Origin: Poa pratensis
Lineage: Eukaryota; Streptophyta; Magnoliopsida; Poales; Poaceae
Length of the DNA: 64,000 bases
Direction: 5' to 3'
NCBI GenBank assembly: GCA_947311845.1
Contig: CAMZMU010000089.1
Coordinates: 21,818,438-21,882,437, forward strand
Both the position numbers and the translations under genes were made by a program. Positions 58,416-64,000 of this stretch are shown here, piece after piece (position 1 is the first letter of the stretch; each line of letters begins with the position of its first letter). Under the pieces are notes generated by a model that saw only the letters and a list, made by a program, of their open reading frames with translations, ran no database searches and was not told the DNA's origin.

Positions 58416-59733
58416 TGAGCACAAGTCAAAGTAGTGAAGAAAGCGACAAGGAGGATGACAATGAGTCCGCACTTACGGAATCAAGAAAGCGCCGTCGCCG
58501 ACGGAATACATAAAATGATGTATCATGTTCTTCAACACTCCGAGAAGCATATAATGAAGAAAAAGAGGGTAGAACCAAGAATCACCGGACAACAATGGGT
58601 ATTTGATAACTTGGGCAACTCGAAGGATTGTTATGACATGTTTAGAATGCATAGACCATGTTTTGATGCTTTGCATGACACTTTGGTTGACAAATATGGT
58701 CTACAAGGGTCAACCCGCATGTGTTCCGAGGAGGCACTTGGAATGTTTTTGTGAACTCTTGGTAGCCCACAATTCGTGACTCAAGTTCATAACCGATTCA
58801 AGAGATCCAAGGAGACAATCAATAGGAAGTTTGCCGAGGTGCTATATTGTGTGAATCTATTAGCGGGAGACATCATCAAGCCTATTGATCCATTGTTCCC
58901 AACACTGCATGAGAGGCTACGAGACTCTAGATTTACACCTCATTTCAATGGTGCAATTGGTGCAATTGATGGGACACACATACCAGTTATTGTGCCAGCT
59001 GCTCATATGGTCAACCATGTTGGTCGACTTGGATATTCCACACAGAATTTCATGGTTGTTTGTGATTTCGACTTGCGGTTCACCTCCATAGTTGCAGGAT
59101 GGCCAGGTTCTGTGCACGACACGAGGATATTCAAAGATACATTGCTTAAGTTTGAAGCAAATTTTCCTCATCATCCTCCAGGTATATGTTAGGCTTGTGC
59201 ATAGTTCATTTCGTGATATGGTGTCATATATGCTATCACTAACTTGTGTTTTCTTTCATTCAGGAAGATACTATCTAGTTGATTCAGGTTATCCCAATCA
59301 GGAGGGGTATCTTTCACCATATACAGGAACCAAGTATCATCTCCCTGAGTTCAGACTAGCTAGAGGACCTTCTGGGAAGCAAGAAATATTCAACCATGCC
59401 CACTCATCTTTGCGGAATGCTATTGAGAGAGCATTTGGGGTATTGAAGCAGAAATGGCGCATCTTGCATGGTATATCAAGTTACCTGTTAGAGAAGCAGA
59501 CAGAGATTATCATTGCATGTCTAGCACTACATAACTTCATTCGCGATAGTCAGTTGTTCGATCTAGACTTCTATCGATGCGATAGTGATGAGAACTATAT
59601 GCCTCTGGGGCATGTTGTTTCCACACAAGGAGGCAACAATGAGAATGAGATGGGAGGGGACCATGTTAACATGAGCACTATTCGTGACAACATAGCTGAT
59701 GCTTTGTTCGCATCAAGAGGAGGTGATTTGTAG
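58416..59733 (+). pseudogene. Harbinger DDE transposase ORF2 (one stop, one frameshift)
   Basis: DDE_Tnp_4-type transposase. A likely start is 58416 (MSTSQSSEESDKEDD, then a run of Arg/Lys), followed by a frame change near 58495. The body then reads QQWVFDNLGNSKDCY, SEEALGMFL, stop, TLGSPQFV, NGAIGAIDGTHIPV (first Asp), GWPGSVHDTRIF (second Asp), intron 59182-59263, YYLVDSGYPNQEGYL and NAIERAFGVLKQKW (Glu). It ends at TAG 59731. The TGA at 58752-58754 replaces a Trp usual in the family. Splicing at GT 59182 and AG 59263 keeps the frame. Otherwise well preserved, so loss seems recent. Confidence 0.88.
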
Positions 59734-60188
59734 TATTGTAGATATGCCAAGTTCGTAGTTCTTTTGGGTTCATATGGAGAAGCCTTGTAATATATTGGTT
59801 CGGCAACCTTGCATGATGTCTTTTGGATATATGTGATGTGTTATGCTCTTTCGGATATATGTAATGCTCTATGTTTGGATAAATATGTGTTTCAATTATT
59901 ACATATAAATAGAGAAACTGAGATGAGTTAGCTACCTAAACATCGGAATAATGAATTAAATAAGTCAAAAACAATTGTTTCGCTTCAAATCAGCACGTAT
60001 ATAACATCTTCAGCACTCAGGGGCATTCCAGACATTTCACCCAGAAAACCAACAGCAACAGCTGCCAACAGCACTCCTGCCAAACATCAAATCTCTGCTT
60101 TCAAAAGCTGCTTCTCACAGCTGCTTTTCTACAGCTTAACAGCTACAGCTGCTTTTCAAAAGCTGCAGCCCAAACAAACAGACCCATA

Positions 60189-60615
60189 GTCGCCTCACTG
60201 TGCTGCATTACTGGAAGACGGTATCTATGTGCCCCACTGCGCACCCAAAAGGCCTCAAGACGGCCATAGTTCTCATCACCTGGGAAATTTAGAAGGAGCG
60301 AAATGCCCGAGTCTTCAACAACAAGTTCACCACGCCAAGCACCCTCGTCCAAAAAATAAAGAGCGAGGGTCGTGACTGGATCCTCGCGGGGGCGAAGCAC
60401 CTTGCTGAAATCACATCGTAGCCTGCCAAACACATGACAATCTATCTCTCGGCGAGAAGAGACGGTATTGGTTGAGTGAATAGCTATTTTGGGGGCTACT
60501 GTCTGTAGTATGCCCTTTACTGTCTTTTTACTTTAGGCTTTGGCCTTGTCCTGTTTTACTTCTCCTATATCAATATAAAAGGCAAAGCTTTTGCCTGGGT
60601 TTCCAAAAAAAAAAA
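60189..60615 (+). pseudogene. LINE 3' end (RT C-terminus, 3' UTR, poly-A)
   Basis: Reads GLKTAIVLITWEI, stop (TAG for Trp), KERNARVFNNKFTTPSTLVQ, GRDWILAGAKHLAEIT. This is the C-terminal end of plant L1-type LINE ORF2. A short 3' UTR and 11 A (60605-60615) follow. The left end is cut by the Harbinger element. Confidence 0.82.
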
Positions 60616-62368
60616 TCCTACGATATTTTGTGAAGTTAGCAACCCTTGGTCTCACTTTCAGCCTTTCATTTCATCGAAGAAGTTGCTATCCTCATTAGCT
60701 AGATCGGTGCCCACCTGAACTCGCTCAAAGTCTACCACCTATCAATTTCATCTCCATGTCATTTTCATGTACTACCTCCGGTCCGATATAAAAGTAGGGG
60801 AAACACTACTAGCCCAGTACAATTTTTCTTCAGAGTCCAGAACAATAATTATGGACCGGAGGGAGTACTTAATTTCTTTCCCTGTGAAAAATGCTGGGTT
60901 CATTACATCTACACTTAAAAACATCATGCATATTTTTCTCTAGGTCCATAGGGGGGAAGTGCTTTGTATCTAGGAAAAATTGGCATAAAAGAAACCACAA
61001 AATGTTGAGTATGCTCCGATACCACTCGATCATTTCGAACCGAGGACACATAGTCACATACTAAATAAATGTGACTATTTGACAAAACGTGATGGACCCA
61101 TTAAAGTAATGGACGGGTAGTTTGTATGATTATCTAGTCAATTATGTTCTTTCTTTTTGCAAGAAATAAATTAAATTATCAATATGGCTCTCCAAGATGT
61201 TGGATATCCATCTCCATCCCACTGGCCTCTCACAAATTCCAAATGTCCAATGCAAGTATCAACTATATGTCCAAGAAGGAACTTTTGGGTGGTGCTGTCC
61301 CTTTGTTCCCTGAATGCAGTTGTCTCCACCCAACTGCCAAACTAAAAGGTTGGCCTTAGAAAATTGTCCAAGTGGTTCTTTTCGTGGCAGTTTATACAAA
61401 GGTGGGTACTGCAAATCAGTTATCCACAATGCTAAAGGTAGACTTTTCATGATAGCTGCTCTGCATTTTCGGAGCAGCTGTTTCTTACGATGGCGTGAGA
61501 GCGTGAGAGCTACCGACCTTCCCACACTAGCTCGTATTTAACAGTTTGACATCAAATACAGTGTTATATGTTCGAAACCACATTCTGCATCTTGCTTTGA
61601 TGGCTTTCTTTTTTGTCATTTGAGCTTTTTTAATGAAACTAATTACAATCCATAAGTCTGCAAATGATTTACAAAATATGGAAGCGAAGAACTTTGCTTT
61701 CGAGTATGGAACTAGGAGATAGAAAAAAATATCGTGGGAACTAGTTGATTGCTAGATTACCCATTTAGGGAAGACGTGGACTTAAAAAAACTATTTTGCT
61801 GGGTAAACTAATTATATTAGCACAATGTCAGTTGAAAGCTATGTGATTAATTAGTGGGAAGCTACTAATCGGACTATTGGAGCACCTTCAACCAGCCGGC
61901 CTTGAGGCTGTACCAACAGCCAACCATAACATGGTGGTCCTGATCAGCTGTGCTATTCGAAACTGATGCACTAATAAACCATCAGTAGAACTGACGGGCA
62001 CCTCGTTTCTTATTGCCAACGTTCCCTGTATCGGTTGGAAGCAGGCCTATTCAGTGAGATATTTTTCTAAGGAACACCAATTTTTAACCATCGACACCTC
62101 GAGCGATGATGTCATGCAGTGGACATCAGCAAGCTTGGGCAATATATCTTGTTGCATCGATCTGTCCGGTACTCATAAACCTTACTCTTGTTGCATCTGT
62201 CCAGTACTCATATAATCATATCTACTTTACTGATATACTCCCTCCGTTCCACAATATAAGATGTTCTGCGAATAGTACTCAAGATGTGTCTCACGCGGCG
62301 AGTGCCTGTGGCGACAGGCGACTCGCGAGGCGATTGGGTCGGCGCACCCGAGCCTCGCCGTGGCGACC
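60616..62368. other. Intergenic DNA, no gene seen
   Basis: Mixed composition. Apart from the MITE at 60772 and one lone MITE-like end at 62237 ('ctccctccgttccacaata'), I see no gene or RNA. Frames at 61259-61541 overlap on both strands and have no recognised family. Confidence 0.5.
60772..60865. mobile_element. Stowaway-like MITE (94 bp)
   Basis: Ends 'ctacctccggtcc' and inverted 'ctccctccggtcc', TSD TA at 60770-60771 and 60866-60867. Confidence 0.75.
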
Positions 62369-63937
62369 TGATACGTCTCAAACGTATCTATAATTTTTGA
62401 TGTTCCATGCTGATATTATATCAATTGCTACATGTTTTGGTTACACTTTATATCATTTTTATGCATTTTCTGGACTAACCTATTAACAAGATGCCACAGT
62501 GCCAGTTCCCTGTTTTCTGCTGTTTTTGGTTTCAGAAAATCTATTAAGGAAATATTCTCGGAATTGGACGAAACAAAAGACATCGTCAATAATATCACGA
62601 GGAGATCACGGAGTCCAAAGGGGAGTCGGAGCAGACCCACCAGGGGGCCACGCCACACTAGGGCGCGGCCCAGGGTGGGCCCGCGCCCCCCTATGGCGTG
62701 GTGGCCCCCCTCGGCCACCGACGCCGCCTCTTCGCCTATATATTCTCCGCGACGCGAAAACCCTATTACGGTCGATCATATTCCACGAAAAGTTCCGTCG
62801 CGGCCGTCATCGTCAATCTCAGATCGGAGGAGTTCTGAAGCTCTTCCCGGCACCCTGCCGGAGGGGAGATCATCACCGGAGGGCTCTACATCACCATGCC
62901 TGCCTCCGGAGTGATGCGTGAGTAGTCCACCCCTGGACTACGGGTCCATAGCAGTAGCTAGATGGTTGTCTCTCTACCTTGTGCCTCCATGTTTAGATCT
63001 TGTGAGCTGCCTAACATGATCAAGATCATCTTATTGTAATGCTAGATGTTGTGTTTGCTGGGATCCGATGAATATTGATACCATGTTTATTCAAGTTGTT
63101 TATCTATGTGCTCTTGATCTTGCATGCTCTCCGTTGCTAGTAGATGCTTTGGCCAAGTAGATGCTTGTGACTCCAAGAGGGGGTATTTATGCTCGATAGT
63201 GGGTTCAGTCTCTAGATATCTGGATCAGTGACAGAAAGGTCTAAGATGGTAGATGTGCTGTTGCTACTAGGGATAAAACATTGGTGCAGTGTCCAAGGGC
63301 ACTTGTATTGATTACATTACACACTTTACTTCATGCAATAATCTGTTGTTAGCAACTTAATACTGAATAGGATGCGGATGCTGCCTTGAAGGTGGATTAT
63401 TTAGGCATAGATGCGGTTGGAATAACGGTCTATGTACTTTGTTGTAATGCCCAACTAGATTTCATAGTAGACATCTTGGCATGTATTGCATTGTTATGCC
63501 CTCTCTATTTGTCAATTGCCCAGCTGTAATTTGTTTACCCAACATGCTAGTTATCTGTTCTGAGAGAGACACCACTAGTGAACTGTGGACCCTGGTCCAA
63601 TTTCCTCATACTGTTTACACAACCTGCTGCAATCATCTGTTTCCTGTTACTTGCTGTTTCCTGCTGTTTTCCACACCATACGTTTAACTCTTTGTTTCTG
63701 CAAGACCGGAGAGATTGACAACCTCTCTGTTTCGTGTTGGGCAAAGTTCTGGTTTGTGTCTGTGCAGATTCCACGTTGGTGCAAGCTCCCTAGCGCCAGG
63801 GGGAGTCAACATCAACAACCTTCCGATAGATCGTCAAGTCCTACTGGATTGATAACCTTGGGTAGATTTCTCAAGGGAAAACTTCTGCTGTCTACATCAT
63901 AACCTTCCTCTTGGGGTTCACCAACACGTAGCCATCA
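62369..63937 (+). repeat. 5' LTR of a second A-family Gypsy element (1569 bp)
   Basis: Starts TGATACGTCTCAAACG and ends ACGTAGCCATCA. It aligns along its whole length with 7965-9533 at moderate identity and has the same length. Presumed target site 'cgacc' (62364-62368). The rest of the element lies beyond the window. Confidence 0.92.
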
Positions 63938-63947
63938 AGCTGTTTTC

Positions 63948-64000
63948 TGGCGCCGTTGCCGGGGAAGTACTCATCATCACCATCATCATCATCCTCAAAT
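63948..64000 (+). mobile_element. Primer-binding site and internal start of the second A-family element
   Basis: 'tggcgccgttgccgggga' at 63948-63965, 10 nt after the LTR end, followed by a 'catcatcatc'-rich stretch running off the window. Confidence 0.88.

Larger units (their letters stand above)
56017..60185 (+). mobile_element. PIF/Harbinger transposon with both ORFs
   Basis: Ends 'ggccctgtttgtt' and inverted 'gggtctgtttgtt', flanked by 'ata' at 56014-56016 and 60186-60188 (the family usually uses a TWA 3-mer). It carries a Myb/SANT-like ORF1 and a DDE transposase ORF2 on the same strand. Subterminal 'agctgcttttc' repeats cluster at the right end. It is near-complete but has a stop in ORF2. 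It lies in or beside a LINE fragment that resumes at ~60189. Confidence 0.88.

Noticed and set aside
58051..58434. Three overlapping Leu/Phe/Cys-rich frames
   Set aside because: They are products of the minisatellite, whose unit lacks stop codons in all frames; no independent coding evidence.

Overview
This is nuclear DNA of a grass, most likely a large-genome Pooideae species (Triticeae or oat/ryegrass relatives). The evidence is the LTR starts (TGATACGTCTCC... and TGATACGTCCATTTTGC...), an Au-type SINE, Stowaway and Tourist MITEs, and grass-type gene families. No bacterial, organellar or RNA-gene features were seen. All calls come from reading the sequence by eye, without database searches.

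Layout. (1) 1-4107: AT-rich DNA without a convincing gene, with a degenerate ~175-bp tandem repeat and a 55-bp perfect duplication. (2) 4108-28075: a three-level nest of LTR retrotransposons. A Copia element on the minus strand (194-bp LTRs, TSD ctaat) is split by a Gypsy/Athila-like element 'A' (5' LTR 7965-9533, TSD gccac). 'A' is split by Gypsy/Athila-like 'B' DNA, arranged LTR-internal-LTR-partial internal (14232 to ~26530) and fused by a deletion to the last ~540 bp of the A 3' LTR. (3) 28076-36700: two tandem MATH-BTB genes on the minus strand, both with disabling changes, among LINE remnants, a long-TIR element and a Tourist MITE. (4) 37386-39357: a two-exon GT37 fucosyltransferase gene with a Stowaway MITE in its intron and a broken 3' end. 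(5) 41000-55300: a tandem pair of intact VQ-motif genes, with a conserved upstream block seen five times across the region and further MITEs and retroposon debris. (6) 55524-60616: an Au SINE, a PIF/Harbinger transposon with both ORFs and an internal minisatellite, and a LINE 3' end. (7) 60617-62368: no gene seen. (8) 62369-64000: the 5' LTR, primer-binding site and first internal bases of another A-family element that runs off the window.

Only the two VQ genes look intact; they would act in the nucleus as WRKY-partner regulators. The MATH-BTB pair (CUL3 ubiquitin-ligase adaptors) and the fucosyltransferase (cell-wall or glycan fucosylation, Golgi) each carry stops or frameshifts and are probable pseudogenes or null alleles. 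The rest is transposable-element biology. The most unusual points are the B tandem with unshared lesions, the conserved antisense-open block shared by A and B, the internal promoter-like segment in B, the VQ-linked block array, and the Harbinger spacer minisatellite. I found no clearly new biological system.
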